Numbered from the stretch's first letter, positions 36,433 to 50,009 are shown. The stretch: 64,000 bases of DNA from Berberis thunbergii (GCA_003290165.1 QNQO01000198.1:744001-808000), one strand, 5' to 3'. Numbers and translations: made by a program. Notes: generated by a model from the sequence alone, not told the origin.

Positions 36433-36998
36433 ATTGAAATGGTCTTGATAGGTTGTCAGCTTGTTGAAAGTATAATCACTCAAGTTTGAGCTTGAAATGG
36501 TCTTGATAGGTTGTGAAGTCCTCTTAAATTGTGAAGCGGATTGACGAACACCGTTATACACACTAGGAGGTATGTGAATGTGTTTGTGGAGCTGATTGAG
36601 GTTTAAAACTTTATACTTCTAATACTTTTTGCCGGTCCATGCGCCCATACTAACTTCTTCGACTAATCTATCACTTATTCACTTAGCTGTCGATGATGCC
36701 AAGAAAATAAATGATCAAGGTAATGAATCGAAAATAAGGAAAGATACCTAGGAATCAGTTGTCTAAAATCATATATTGTAGTATCTACCATGAGACAATT
36801 GTTTTCCTGCAATAGAATTTATAGAGTAATTCTAATATTTGTGTGTGAATTGTTGCATCATGCCTATTGGGAAGAAAATTATTTACAAAAAAAATAGCAA
36901 ACAAACTTAGGTTCTAGATGAGTGAGCTACGCCAAATGGCAGTGCATATCTTTATTCTAGTACTTTTGATCTCCGCTAAAAAAGTGTACTTTTTCTAA
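36433..36998. other. Gene-free segment with a 23-bp direct repeat
   Basis: ttgaaatggtcttgatagg plus ttgt occurs at 36,434-36,456 and again at 36,492-36,514, right at the truncated LTR end. The rest is AT-rich with no feature. Confidence 0.6.
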
Positions 36999-37113
36999 AT
37001 GGCGAGGGAACCAATAAGGGAGGTGTGACCCTTCATCCCCCTCGAGATGCTCACCTTCGCGAATCTCAAGGGGGATGAGTGGTTGCACCCCCTCGCGCAT
37101 TTCCTCACCGCCT
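36999..37113. repeat. Degenerate hairpin related to the one at 55,419
   Basis: Imperfect inverted arms (ggcgagggaacc... and ...atttcctcaccgcc) surround ccctcgagatgctcacc / gaatctcaaggggg. It contains the same word order as the hairpin at 55,419-55,541 (cgagg.aacc, ccttcatccccctcg, ggatgagtggttgcaccccctcg). It looks like an older copy of that family. Confidence 0.65.
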
Positions 37114-37265
37114 AAAAGGGCTAAAAAAAGTGACTTGAGAGCTTGTGACCATAGTTTTGTGGAACACACAAGCGAGATGTAGCTGGTAACTTGACGGCCT
37201 TAGCAATCACAGTAGGGGTACTGGTGTGGCAGACATTATCAAACATATTAGTAAAATGCTCAAAG

Positions 37266-40200
37266 TGTCACGCCCTGATTTTCGAGAAAATGAAAATCCT
37301 TATATCCACATAGGATTATCCGTTTCCCCCAAAATTCGGGACAAATTCAATAACATAGGAAAATTTAACAGGAAGAAGTAAGAACAACTGAGACATAAGT
37401 TAATAATTGAAATAAACAAAAAAACTCTAACTAGGAAACTCTTTGATGAGGTTCACCCTACTCCAGTAGTGCTACTCAATAATCTCTAAACCCAAGACGA
37501 GCTAATTCGCAACGTTCTGATAAGAACTTAACCAAGAAGTACGGCTTACTTGAGTTAGCAATTAAGCTGGTATAAATATTCTGCAACCCAAAATCAATAC
37601 ATCAACAAGTGATAACATAAAATTAAACACAAACGATGAACAACCACACAACAGATAGTTCCTCAAAGAGGCACATGTGTAATTCTAAAAAGTAAATATT
37701 TATTTACTTATACTTACAATGTAGAGGTTGACTATGGCAAGTCTGACTTGCAAAAATATTAGTGGTCTTGTCATCCTACAAGGAATTGATGGAAACACGG
37801 GTATATAATTTTACTAAAAGTCAGCATATTCCTCAACTAATACGAATGTATTCATACATTATTTGACTTAAAGCATATTATTCATTTTTAATTGAATTGA
37901 TCACTTAGACGATACCATATTCGCACCACCTCTGTAAGGAACATACATGCCCGTACACATCTTTCATATAAATGAGAACTTTTCTGTCATTCATGTCTAA
38001 GTGGAGACACATCACATACAGGCATGCATCACCGGATACTCCTAATTATATGAGTAATAAAAAGCCACTTTTGGGCTATCAATGTGCATATGCCATGTTA
38101 TATTTTTTACGGATAAATAATCAAGTCTATTTTAGACATTTCAAAACCACCCCATTTTCGCAAGACCCAACCCGAAAGTTACTTAGTTTCTCTATAAGAC
38201 AGAGGTGCCCTCCTCTGCAAGACCAAACATGAAGGTTACTTAGTTTCTCTATAGGAGAGGGAAACAATAAACACAAGAAATGTAGTAGTTCTAAGTGATA
38301 CAATTCATTGTAATTAAAGTTAATTTACTCAAGACTTTCCATATTAAATACATCAAAATTCTTAAACAGTGACACTTTGTAAACTATGAATAAATCCACC
38401 ACAGTATACAAAAATGATGTTTCTCACGTAAACAAGTTAATGAAAATGCCAATCATATAGCTCCAAACAATAGTTTAACACAAATGTGTAACTCCCAAAA
38501 AGTATTTAACAGGTCACCTCTATTGACTATTAATATCAAGGATCACCACTCAGATAGAAGTATGGCAATGACTTAGCAAACACTAATAAAAAAAGCAATA
38601 GTTCAGTCAAAATCGCACATATCAGAAGGTCTAGAGTTTGAACAATTCTTTCCAATAATAGAAAATAGATAAAACTAAAATCATTTGTTTGAACAATGCA
38701 TATGAACAAAAAATATAGTGATGCATGGTCCTAGCTAAGAATAGACATATGGTACACCCAAATTTAAAACCCAGTTAAATAAATTAATATCTAAAATGCC
38801 TACTTATAAATTGTAATAGACATTGGACTCAATTCATTATGTTCATATCCCCAACATAATAAAAATCCAGGCAATGCTTGGATTCTTCAACTAATGTTAA
38901 GTGCTAATGCTACACATTTAACAAATTAGTCACAAACCTAACAGAGGTTTAAAATCCATCATCAAGTTAATTATTAAAAATGACATTTCATCATCAAGTT
39001 GTAGTAAGGCCCTCTTTGATAGCAAGTTCTTCAATTTATAGTTTAGATTAGATGCTTGTCTTAAATAATCAGTTGGGCTCCCCTGGGTTTAGATTATGTT
39101 TATTTTTGTCGTGCATCCTCTCTTTTAGTGATTTTGTTTTTATTTTGCAGACCATACATATTTTTATTTTCGATCACTAGGCAAGTTCAGTAAATATTCA
39201 CTTTTATATTTCTAAGCGACTGTAGGATTTAGGAATTGGTATCATCCGTCTCATGTTGCACGTGCAAGTAAAATTACCCCAGTTTAAACCAAATGGAAGA
39301 CGTAAATAGCCCTTTAAAAAAATTTCTCTAATGTGGTTGTATCCCCAATTGCAGATATTGTTCCTCGTTTTGTCAATTGAATGCCAAACACTTATTTGAA
39401 TCAATCTATAGCTGTTTTATGAACTTTTTGATTGCTGAAACAAATTCCTTTTGATATTACTGTTGGAGTAGCTGATTAATAGTAAAAACAAATACCTATG
39501 TACTATGCATCTCCCGACTAAATTTATGTTGATGCCTATCATCTTAGAAATGCATTCCATGTTTTTTTTTAAATAAGATAGATGCAGAATAAGAAACTTT
39601 GTTTGCCTGTACGTATGCAAGTATACTAAATATTACTGAGGAAGACGGTGTCAGACTGTTTTAAATCAAATATTTGTGTGTTTCTATGCTTTCACCTATT
39701 TGGAAGTGAGTACAAATGATGGTTTCCTACATGTTCGCTGATTTATGTTCAGGCAGACAAGTATTTCTCCAGGTCCTAAACATTATATCATCTAATTTTT
39801 TTTTTTTCCATTCTAACCAGGAAGTGTTAAGGAGCAAGACGAAAGTAGAAAAAACAGAAACAGAAATGAAGAAAACCCATTAATCTACCAATCCAATTAA
39901 GTAAATAAACACTTACCCACATCACCAAATGCATAATTTACTTAGATCCAATTCACAAATAGAAAACTTTATTTGATTCCCCAAAAATAAACACCGATAA
40001 TTTAGTTAAAGAAAAATAATTAGTGAAGAAAACTCAAAATTCAAGATACCCAATTGCAAGAAAGAGTAACAAGGAACCAAAAGCATCACACATAATTAAT
40101 TTGAACTAACAAAAACCTATTACTCAAACAACTAGTGAAACAAATGGCGCAAAAAATGGACAAGAAAGCAAGTTAGAAAAAGAGGAGAGATCTAATCAAC

Positions 40201-40968
40201 AATCCAAACATTCTCAACTTCGTACAAAAAAATATAAAGGAGAATGAAGAAAACTCACCAAACGAAATCACAAAGGACTGCGCAATTGATCCACGCAATA
40301 ACCCTTCACAACCAACGCCAACATCACATGCCTTCTCCTCACAATCAGCCACACCCCCTCTTGACCACTGCTCCCCTAATCTCTTTCTCATAAAATCGAT
40401 CGCACCTCCTTCCTCTATTAAAGATCAAATCAGAACCTGTTTTTGGTGCAAAAATCAAGCGGGGCGGGGAGGGAAAATTGAGGAAGGAGAAAGGAAGAGA
40501 AAGAAGGGAGTTAGGGGGATGAAACCCACGGGATCGTCGGTAAAGAATGAGAAAATTTGCAGGGGAGAATAGGAGGAGGTGCGGTAGGGAAGGAGAAGAA
40601 GAAAAAAAAAAGAGAAGGGTTTTCTTTTGTAAGTGGTGGCTATTTGCCCCCAATGAAATTCTAAAAGCACCCACCTTTAAACTCACGAAAATAATGCCCT
40701 AAATATTGAAATTAAAATTCAAATGAATTTGCTCTATTGTAATTAATCTAAAAATCCGAAATTAATAAAATTATCCTTAGTAAATAATTATGGGTGCAAT
40801 AATATACACACCTTAAATGGAATCTCATCCCGAGATTCAAAAGGTAAGAGAGTTAGTTGAATTGCGAAAAATACAATTTGGCAAATGAACTAACATTTTA
40901 AAATAAAATTTCAAATGAACTTTAGGTACATAAATTTTTATTGTTATTGAAAAAAAACGGATGTTATA
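37266..40968 (-). repeat. LTR 1 of the tandem array (3,703 bp)
   Basis: On the plus strand it begins TGTCACGCCCTGATTTTCG and ends gatgttata, where the others read gatgttaca. It has a single copy of the motif tgcctacttataaattgtaa near 38,797, where the other two LTRs have three. Open frames at 40,173-40,686 (minus) are low-complexity and family-less, in a purine-rich section. Confidence 0.85.
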
Positions 40969-41296
40969 ATATATACATCTCAAAAGGAATCTCGTCCCGA
41001 GATTCAATGAAAGGGTTACTAAACACTTAGAATAATAAACCACGACAAAGAAAAACTAAACAAAATAATGTCGCCAAATATTGACGTTACAACAAAATAC
41101 GATTACTCCCACACACACAAGTCAATGGAACTTCATCATTAAATTTACCGATGAAGAGAAACGATACTAAAGGCACACAATTCGCCCTTGTTACTTTATC
41201 TCAAGACTTCTATATTCTCACTCACCCATATCCACATTCTCAGGATCACCCAGACTCCACCCCAGCCTAGGCTAACCAAATGTTTTGATACAAAAT

Positions 41297-44200
41297 TGTC
41301 ACGCCACGATTTTCGAGAAAACAAAAATCCTTATATCCATGTAGAATTATCCATTTCCCCCAAAATTTGGAACGTGAAATTCAATAACATAAGAACATTT
41401 AGCAACAACAACAACAATTAAGACATAATTTAATAATTGAAACATAAAAAACTCTAATCTGGAAACTCTTTGATGAGGTTCACCTCACTAAAGAACTCTT
41501 GTAGCGCTGCCTAACAATCTCTAAACCTGCGACAAGCTAATTGACTACGTTTTGATAAAAACGTACCAAAGAAGCAAAAACTCATTTAAGTCAGCAATTA
41601 AGCTTGTATGAGTAATCTATATCCCAAAATCAGTACATCAGCGAGTGATAAAATAAAATTAAACACAAACGATGAACAACCACACAACAGGTACTCCTCA
41701 AATAGGCACATGTGTCATTCTAAATAGGAAAATATTTATTTACTTATAATTACACTGTAGAGGTTGGCTATGGCAAGTTTGACTTGAAAAAATATTAGTG
41801 GACTTGCAATCCTGCAAGAAATTGTTAGATACACATGTATATAATTTTACCAAAAGTCAGTATATTCTTCAATTAATACGAATATATTCATACATTATTT
41901 GACTTAAACATATTATTCATTTTTAATTTTATTGATCACTTAGACGATACCACATTCACACCACCTCCGTGTCGAACACACATGCCCGTATGCTTCTCTC
42001 ATATAAAGGAAAATTTCTCCGTCATTCATGTCTAAGTGGGGACACATCACATACGGACATGCATCTCCGGATACTCCCAACTTTATGAGTAAAAAAAACC
42101 ACTCTTAGGCTATCAATGCGCATAAGTCATGTCATATTTTTACGAATAAATAATCAAACCTATTTTAGGCATTTCAAAACCACACTTTTTTCACAAAACC
42201 CAAGCCGAAGGTTACTTAGTTTCTCTATAAGAAAGAGGGGTCCTCCTCCACAAGACCTAACCCGAAAGTTACTTAGTTTATTAAATACCTCAACATTCTA
42301 AGTCGGTGACACTCTGTCAACATTGAATAAAAAATGATGTTTCTCACGTAAACACGTTAATGACGTTAATGAAAAGGCCAATCATATAGCTCCAAATAAC
42401 AGTTTAACACAAATGTGAGACTCCCAAAACGCATTTAACAAATCACCTCTATTGACCATTAATATCAAGGATCGCCGGTCAGATAGAAGTATGGCAATCA
42501 CTTAGCAAACACTAATAAAAAGTAATAGTTCAAGTCGAAATCACACACATGAGAAGGTCTAGAGTTTGAACAATTCTTTTTATTATCATTTATTTGAACA
42601 ATGCACACGAAACAAAAATATAGTGAAGCAAGGTCCTAGCTAAGAATAAACATATGGTACACCCAAATTTAAAGTGAGAAAATTAACATTTAAAATGCCT
42701 ACTCGTAAATTGTAATAGACATTAGACTCAATTCATTATCTTCATACCACCAACATTGTAAAATGCCTACTTATAAATTGTAATAGACATTGGACTTAAT
42801 TCATTATCTTCATTATAAAATGCCTACTTATAAATTGTAGTAGACATTGAACTCAATTCATTATCTTCTTACCACCAACATAATAAAATCCAAGCAGCGC
42901 TTGGAGTCTTCAACTAATGTTATGTGCTAATGCTACACAATTAACGAATTAGTCACAAACCTAGCAAAGGTTTTAAATCCATCAAGTTAACTAATAAAAG
43001 GGCATTTCATCATCAAGTTGTGGTATGGCCCTCTTTGACAACAAGTTATTCAATTTACATTTTAGATTGGATGCTCGACTTAAATAATCAATCGGGCTCC
43101 CCTGAGTTTAAATTACGTTGTTTATTTTTGTCATGCTTCCTCTCTTTTATTGATTTTGTTTGTATTTTGCAAACCATATGAAATTTTTATTTTCGATCAC
43201 TAGGTAACTTCAGTAAATAGTCACTTTTATATTTCTATGGGGACTCTAGGATTTAGGAATTTGTATCATCTATCTCATTTTGTAAGTGCAAGTAAAATTA
43301 TCCCCCGTTTAAACTAGATGGAAGATGTAAATAGCCCTTTACAAAAAAATCTCTAAAGTGGTTGTATCCACAATTGCAAATATTTTTTCCTCGTTTTGTC
43401 ATTTGAATGCCAAACACTTTTTTGAATCAAATTGTTGTTGCTTTATGAACTTTTTTTTATTGCTGAAACAAATTCCTTTTGATATTACCATTGGAGTAGC
43501 TGATTAATAGTAAAAAGAAATACCTATTTACTATGCTTCTTCTGACTAAATTTATGTTGATGCCTATCATCTTAGAAATGCATTCCATGTTTTTTTTAAT
43601 AAGATAGATGCAGAGCAAGAAACTTTGTTTGCCTGTAATTATGCAAATACACTAAATCTTACTGAGGAAGACTATTTTAAATCAAATATTTGTGTGTTTC
43701 TATGTGTTCACCTATTTGGAAGTGAGTAATTAAACCAAATGATGGTTTCCTACTTGTTCACTGGTTTCTATTCAGGCAGGCAAGTATTTCTCTATGTCCT
43801 AAACATTATACCATCTCATTTTTTTTAAAAAATTTCCAATCTAACCTAGAAGTGTTGTGGAGCATGACCAAAGTAGAGAAATTGAAACAGTGTCCACACA
43901 ATCAAATCATAAAACAAGAAAACCCATTAATCTACCGATCCAATTAAGTAAATAAACACCTACCTACATCACCAAATGCACAAATTACTTAGATCCACTT
44001 CACAAACAAAAAACTTTATTTGATTCTCAAAAAAACACCGATAATTTAGTTAAAGAAAGAAATTAGTGAAGAAAACTCACAATCCAACATACCCAATTGC
44101 AAGAAAGAGCAACAAGGAACAAAAATCATCACACAGAATTAATGAGAACTAACAAAAACCCATTTCTCAAACAGCTAGTGCAACAAATGGCGCAAAAAAG

Positions 44201-45064
44201 GGACTAGAACGCAAGTTAGAAAAAAAGGAGAGATCTAATCAACAATCCCAACATTCTCAACTTCATACAAAAAATTATAAAGGAAAATTAAGAAAATTCA
44301 CCTAACGATATCACAAAGGATTGCGCAACCGATCCACGCAATAGCCCTTCACAACCAACGCCATCATCACATCCCTTCTGCTCGCCATCAACCACAACCC
44401 TTTCAATAACACGCCAATCATCACCACATCGATCGCTGCCCCCTCATATCTTTCTCATAATCGCACCTCCTTCTTTCATTGAAGATCAAAATCACGCACA
44501 CTCTCTCTGGCTGTGCGAACCCATTTTTGGTGCAAAAATCAAACGAGATAGGGAGGGGAAATGGAGAAAGGAGAAAGGAAGAGAAAGAAGGGAGTTTGGG
44601 GTGTGAAATCCGCAGCACAGCTCTGTCGCAGGCGTGCTCACCGGTGAAGAATGAGAAAATTTGCAGGGGAGAGAAGGAGGGGCGCAGTAGGGAAGGAGAA
44701 GAAGAATGAAAAGAAGAGAAGGGTTTCTTTTATCAAGTAGCCACCCACTGAAATTCTAAAAGCTCCCACACTTATACTCATGAAAATAATGACCTAAATA
44801 TTGAAATTTAAATTCAAATGAGTTTGTTTTATTGTAATTAATCCAAAAATCTGAAATTAAATAAATTAGCCTTAGTAAATTTTTATGGGCAATACATTAT
44901 ACATACATTAAATGGAATCTCATCCCGAGATTTGAAAGATAAGAGAGTTAGGTGAATTACGAAAAATACAATTTGGCAAATGAACTAAGATTTTAAAATA
45001 AAGTTTCAAATGAACTATAGGTACATAAATTTTAATTGTCATTGAAAAAAGTACAGATGTTACA
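41297..45064 (-). repeat. LTR 2 of the tandem array (3,768 bp)
   Basis: It begins TGTCACGCCACGATTTTCG and ends gatgttaca. Compared with LTR 1 and LTR 3 it lacks about 108 bp after acttagttt (near 42,280). It carries a triplicated unit of about 65-80 bp around tgcctacttataaattgtaa (42,690-42,880). Confidence 0.85.
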
Positions 45065-45366
45065 ATATATACATCTCGAAAGGAGAGATTCAATGACAGT
45101 GTCGTTAAATACTCTAGATAACAAACCACGAAAAAGAAAAACTAAACGAAATAATGTCACCAAATATTGACATTAAAACAATATATGATTACTCCTGCAC
45201 ACACAAGTCAATGGAACCTCATCATTATATTTAACGATGAAGAAAAAGATACTAAAGGCGCACGGTTCACCCTTGTCACTTTATCTCAAGATTTTTACAC
45301 TAGTACTCAGTCATATCCACATTTCTAGGATCATCTAGACTTTACTTCAACCTAAGCTAACCAAAT

Positions 45367-45381
45367 GCTCTGATATCAAAC
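45367..45381 (-). promoter_or_regulatory. Primer binding site of the tandem-LTR element
   Basis: On the minus strand gtttgatatcagagc follows the LTR end CGTGACA. It differs by one base from the TTGGTATCAGAGC site complementary to initiator tRNA-Met that is usual in plant LTR elements. The equivalent site at 41,282-41,296 is more decayed. Confidence 0.75.
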
Positions 45382-47715
45382 TGTCACGCCCCGATTTTTG
45401 AGAAAATAAAAATTCTTATATCCACATAGGATTATCCATTTTCCCCAAAATTCGGAACATGAAATTCAATAACATAAGAATATTTAGCAACAACAACAAC
45501 TAAGACATAATTTAATAATTGAAACAAAAAAAAACTTTAACCATGAAACTCTTTGACAAGGTTCACCCCACTAATAAAACTCCAAGAGCGCTGCCAATAA
45601 TCTTTAAACCTAAGATATGCTAATTATCTACGTTCCGATAAGAACGTACCCAAGAAGCAAAAGCTCACTTGGGTCAGCAATTAAGCTGGTTTGAGTAATT
45701 TTCATCCCAAAATCTATACATCAGCAAGTGATAACATAAAATTAAACACATATGATGAACTACTACGCAACATGTAGCTCTTCAAAGAGTCACATGTGTC
45801 ATTATAAAAAGTAAAATATTTATTTAGTTATACTTACACTATAGAGGTTGGCTATGGCAAGTTTGATCTGCTGAAATATTAGTGGATTTACTATCCTACA
45901 AGGAATTGTTAGAAACACATGAATATAATTTTACCAAAAGTCAGTATATTCCTCAATTAATATGAATGTATTCATACATTATTTGACTTAAGCATATTAT
46001 TCATTTTTAATTGAATTGGTCACTTAGACGATACCACATTCGCACCACTTCTGTGTCGAACATACATGCCCATATGTCTATCTCATATAAGGGAGAACTT
46101 ATTCGTTATTCATGTCTAAGTAAGGACACATCACATACGGACATATATCACCGGATACTCCTAATTATATGAGTAACAAAAAGTCACTCTTGGGTTATCA
46201 ATGTGCATAAGTCACATCACATTTTTATAGAAAAATAATTAAACCTATTTAGGCATTTCAAAACCACAACCTTCCACAAGAACCAACCCAAAGGTTACTC
46301 AGTTTCTTTACAAGAAAGAACTGCCCTCTTCCATAAACCCAACCCGAAGGTTACTTAGTTTCTTTAAAGAAGAGGGAAAACATAAACATAAGAAATATAC
46401 TGATAGTTCTAAGTGATACAGTTCACTGTAATTAAAGTTTATTTACTTAAGATTTTCCATATTAAATCCTCAAAATTCTTAAACGTTGACACTTTGTTAA
46501 CTATGAATAAACCCACCACAATATATAAATATGATGTTTTTCACGTAAAAAAAAGTTAATGAAAATGCAAATCATATAGCTCCAAACAATAGTTTAACAC
46601 AAATGTGTGACTCCCAAAAAGCATTTAACAGGCCACCTATATTGACCATTAATATCAGGGATCACAACTCAGATAAAAGTATTGCAATCACTTAGCAAAC
46701 ACTAATCTAAAAACAATAGTTCAGTCAAAATCACACACATAAGAAGGTCTAGAGTTTGAACAATTCTTTCAAGTAATAGCAAAAAGATAAAACTAAAATC
46801 ATTTGTTTGAACAATGCACACGAAACAAAAATATAGTGAAGCATCGTCCTAGCTAAGAATAGACACATGGTATACCTACAGTTAAAGTCCACTGTGAGAA
46901 AATTAACATCTAAAATGCCTACTTATAACATGTAATAGACATTGGACTCAATTCATTATCTTCATACCACCAACATTGTAAAATGCGTACTTATAAATTG
47001 TAATAGACATTTCACTCAATTCATTATCTTCATTATAAAATGCCTACTTATAAAGTGTAATAGACATTGGACTCAATTCATTATCTTCATACCACCAACA
47101 TAATAAAATCCAAGTAGTGCTTGTAGTATTCAACTAACGTTGTGTGCTAATGCTACACAATTAACCAATTAGTCACAGACCTTGCAAAGGTTTTAAATCC
47201 ATCATCGAGTTAACTAATGAAAATGGCATTTCATCATCAAGTTGTGGTAAGGCTATCTTTGGCAGCAAGTTCTTCAATTTACATTTTAGATTGGATGCTC
47301 GTCTTAAATAATCAATTGGGCTTTCCTAAGTTTAGATTAGGTTGTTTAGTTTTGTCGTGCTTCTTCTCTTTTATTGATTTTGTTTGTATTTTGCAGACCA
47401 TACAAAATTTTTATTTTCGATCACTAGGAAAGTTCAGTAAATAGTCACTTTTATATTTCTATGGGACTGTAAGATTTAGGAATTTGTACCATCTGTCTCA
47501 TTAGGGTTGAAAATCGAACCGACGATTCGGTTTTTCTCGTAAACCTGAACTGAACCAAACCGACTCTGGTTAGTTTCAAATTTTTCAAACCGAACTTTAG
47601 GTACATAAATTTTAAAATAAAATTTGGCAAACCAGCAAAGATTTTAAAATAAAATTTTAAATAAACTTTAGGCACATAAATTTTTATTGTCATTGAAAAA
47701 AGTACGGATGTTACA
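45382..47715 (-). repeat. LTR 3 of the tandem array, internally deleted (2,334 bp)
   Basis: It matches LTR 1/2 from TGTCACGCCCCGATTTTTG to about 47,500, then jumps to the last 100 bp of the LTR (caaactttaggtacataaat onward). About 1.4 kb is missing. At the join lies a foreign piece, agggttgaaaatcgaaccga to about aaaccgaac (47,503-47,595), which resembles a hAT-type MITE end. The triplicated unit seen in LTR 2 is also present (46,911-47,105). Confidence 0.8.
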
Positions 47716-47720
47716 CAAAG

Positions 47721-49194
47721 CAAGTATGAATAGCTCGTGGACTAATTTTCGACTAGTCATGCCACTGATAAAATAGTCTAGATATCATGCCATCATGTCT
47801 AGGAGAGAATAAGTGTATCTCATCAACTAACATGTTATATTAATTAAAAGAACTTCAAATTAAATCGTTTCTGAGTATGATAAGAGATATGGGAAGCACT
47901 TACAATAGGTGCTCTTGTTGAGTTACTATGTTAGTATTAGACTCATATTCATAGGCTTGGTAAAATTTATTTATGTCACCAATGTCTTCGAAGTTTTCCT
48001 GGATAAGCAAGGCCATCTCATCGAGTTTTGGTTGCTTAGGTTGCCTAAAACTGGAAGTAGATAAGACCAATCACTGGAAAGAGAAAAATATTGGAGTGTA
48101 TTAGTTCCCAAAAAAATACATTCGAACATAAGCTTATAGTTTGAGCATCAAATAGATAACTTAGATAACAAGTCTAAGAAATCAGACTATGAGTGAAAAA
48201 ACAAAATGTAGAAAAGAAACATCAAGACTATTGATTTTGGAATAGACATTTACCAAAGATCGGACAATGTAAAAATGACAACAGAACAACATAATGTATA
48301 CATGTTAAAAAATTATGAAGATGTTTTATAATGTATATGTAGAGACGATTTTCTAGAAAATGACAACTATCAACATGAGAGCAGTGATATAGTGGTTGTT
48401 TGGAGGCTAGGGTGTCTGAGTTAAAATAAAAATCCCTGGAAGAGAAAAATGAGTATGTCACATTATCTTGCATTTGGACAGGAAAAGAACCACAATATAT
48501 GTATAAAGCATTAGAAAGTTATACCACAACAAATTGGAATTCCAATAATCACATATAATGGCCTTTCACAATTGAAAATAATCTCCAAACATATGTGTGA
48601 ATCACATCTCTGAAAGCATCTTCCAGAACTGTGAAGATAAATTCTAGATCCTTAAGATATTTTAGCAATAAGTTGTTTTTCACTGCAATTATGTTTTTAA
48701 TTTCTTCAACCATTGTAAGAGAGTATTCAGGCTATGATAATTTATTTGTTGCGTATAGGACACAAGATATTGCCTCCAAAAGTCACATACGAATGGTGAT
48801 TAAATATTGATTGAGAAAAACTGATTTTTCAGGCCTTTAAAGCAACAATAAGCAACCAAAATTTGACTTTGCCATGTAATCGACTTGAAATATGACACTA
48901 ACAAACTTGCTTCGAACCAACGAGCAAAATTTCACACATGAAGTGAAGCTATATGGGTTGTTGGATTAAGCATATTTTGTTTCTTTATGTAACAATAGTG
49001 AAATATGAATTTGATAACACACATTTGTAACCAGCAAAAAAACAACCAACAGACTCGAACAAGGTTGCACACTAAATTCAGAGGTTGTAATATTGATAGA
49101 TCGGGTCATATATCCAACAAAAATTTTACTTTTAATTTGCATGGTGATTCGATGTGTAATAAAGCAAAGCCAAAATTAACTTATGATGTGTTTT
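47721..49194. other. Spacer with one exon-like block
   Basis: On the minus strand, about 48,055-47,905 reads QPKQPKLDEMALLIQENFED and then INKFYQAYEYESNTNI. It is open and protein-like but matches no family I can name. The rest is AT-rich without recognisable content. Confidence 0.3.
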
Positions 49195-49366
49195 TGATAA
49201 CTTAAAGATGAAAGAATGTATTTATGTTTATTGATTATTGATCATTACAAAGATGATATATACACATGTATAGCATAAAATCTACATAGAAGGAGATTAT
49301 TTTGTGCCTATTAAGTTGAGATCTTCATAGAATATGTTGAATATCAAATTAAATCAAATCTCAACA
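49195..49366 (-). repeat. 3' LTR of the copia element
   Basis: In minus orientation it begins TGTTGAGATTTG and ends ...TTATCA. The PPT aacttgagggggag (49,367-49,380, minus) abuts it. Confidence 0.88.
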
Positions 49367-49373
49367 CTCCCCC

Positions 49374-49979
49374 TCAAGTTGAAGCATGAATATCGAGAAT
49401 GTTCAACTTCCTTATTAAATTTGTAAAAATGTTTCTTCCTAAAGCCTTAGTGAAGACATCAACCAACTTAAGATAGGAGGGAACAAATTTGGTAACAATT
49501 TCACTTGCTTGGTTCTTTTCTCCCACAACATGGAAGTCAAGTTCGATATACTTAGTACATTCATGATAGACAAGATTTGTAGCAATATCGAGTATTGCTT
49601 GATTATCACAGAACAAAGTAACCGATTTCAAACGAACCTACAGATCATTAAGCAAGTATCTTAGCCAAGTAAGTTCACATGTTGCAACAACCATGGACCT
49701 ATACTCAACTTCAACAGATGAATTGGAGACTATTTTTTGTTTTCTTGTCTTCCATGAAAGTAGAGAGTTTCCAAGAAATACACAGTAGCCTGATGTACAT
49801 CTTCTTGTCATAGTACAATTTGACCAATTTGCATCACAATAAGCTCTTAGTTGTAGAGAGTAGTTGGAAGAAAATAGTAAATCGAGCCCCGGATTGTTCT
49901 TTAAATATCTCAAAACACGAAGAGCAACATCCCAATTAGGTTTCCTTAGTGCATGCATAAATTGACTTAAGATGTTCAC
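49374..49979 (-). pseudogene. copia RNase H
   Basis: It degrades the RNA of the RNA-DNA hybrid. Motifs include LRAYCDANWSNCTMTRRCTS (first Asp), NSSVEVEYRSMV (Glu) and LFCDNQAILDIATNLVYHEC (second Asp), then ELDFH and DVFTKAL, the standard copia order. One frameshift near 49,635 separates two open parts (49,979-49,638 and 49,631-49,374). Confidence 0.92.
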
Positions 49980-50009
49980 ATAATATATAATATCCGGTCG
50001 AGTAATTGT

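Larger units (their letters stand above)
37266..47715 (-). mobile_element. Tandem three-LTR retrotransposon array with very short internal regions
   Basis: Minus-strand order: LTR (47,715-45,382), internal (45,381-45,065), LTR (45,064-41,297), internal (41,296-40,969), LTR (40,968-37,266). LTRs start TGTAACATC or variants and end GGGGCGTGACA or variants. The whole is flanked by the 5-bp duplication CAAAG (37,261-37,265 and 47,716-47,720), so it behaves as one insertion. A primer site similar to ttgatatcagagc follows the LTR end. I see no gag or pol in either internal region. It is a non-autonomous element, presumably mobilised by a gypsy relative. Confidence 0.85.

Noticed and set aside
40345..40686. 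113-codon Ser/Phe-rich minus-strand frame
   Set aside because: It lies in a purine-rich part of the 3.7-kb LTR. The matching section in LTR 2 (44,421-44,618) does not keep the same frame, so it is not a conserved gene.
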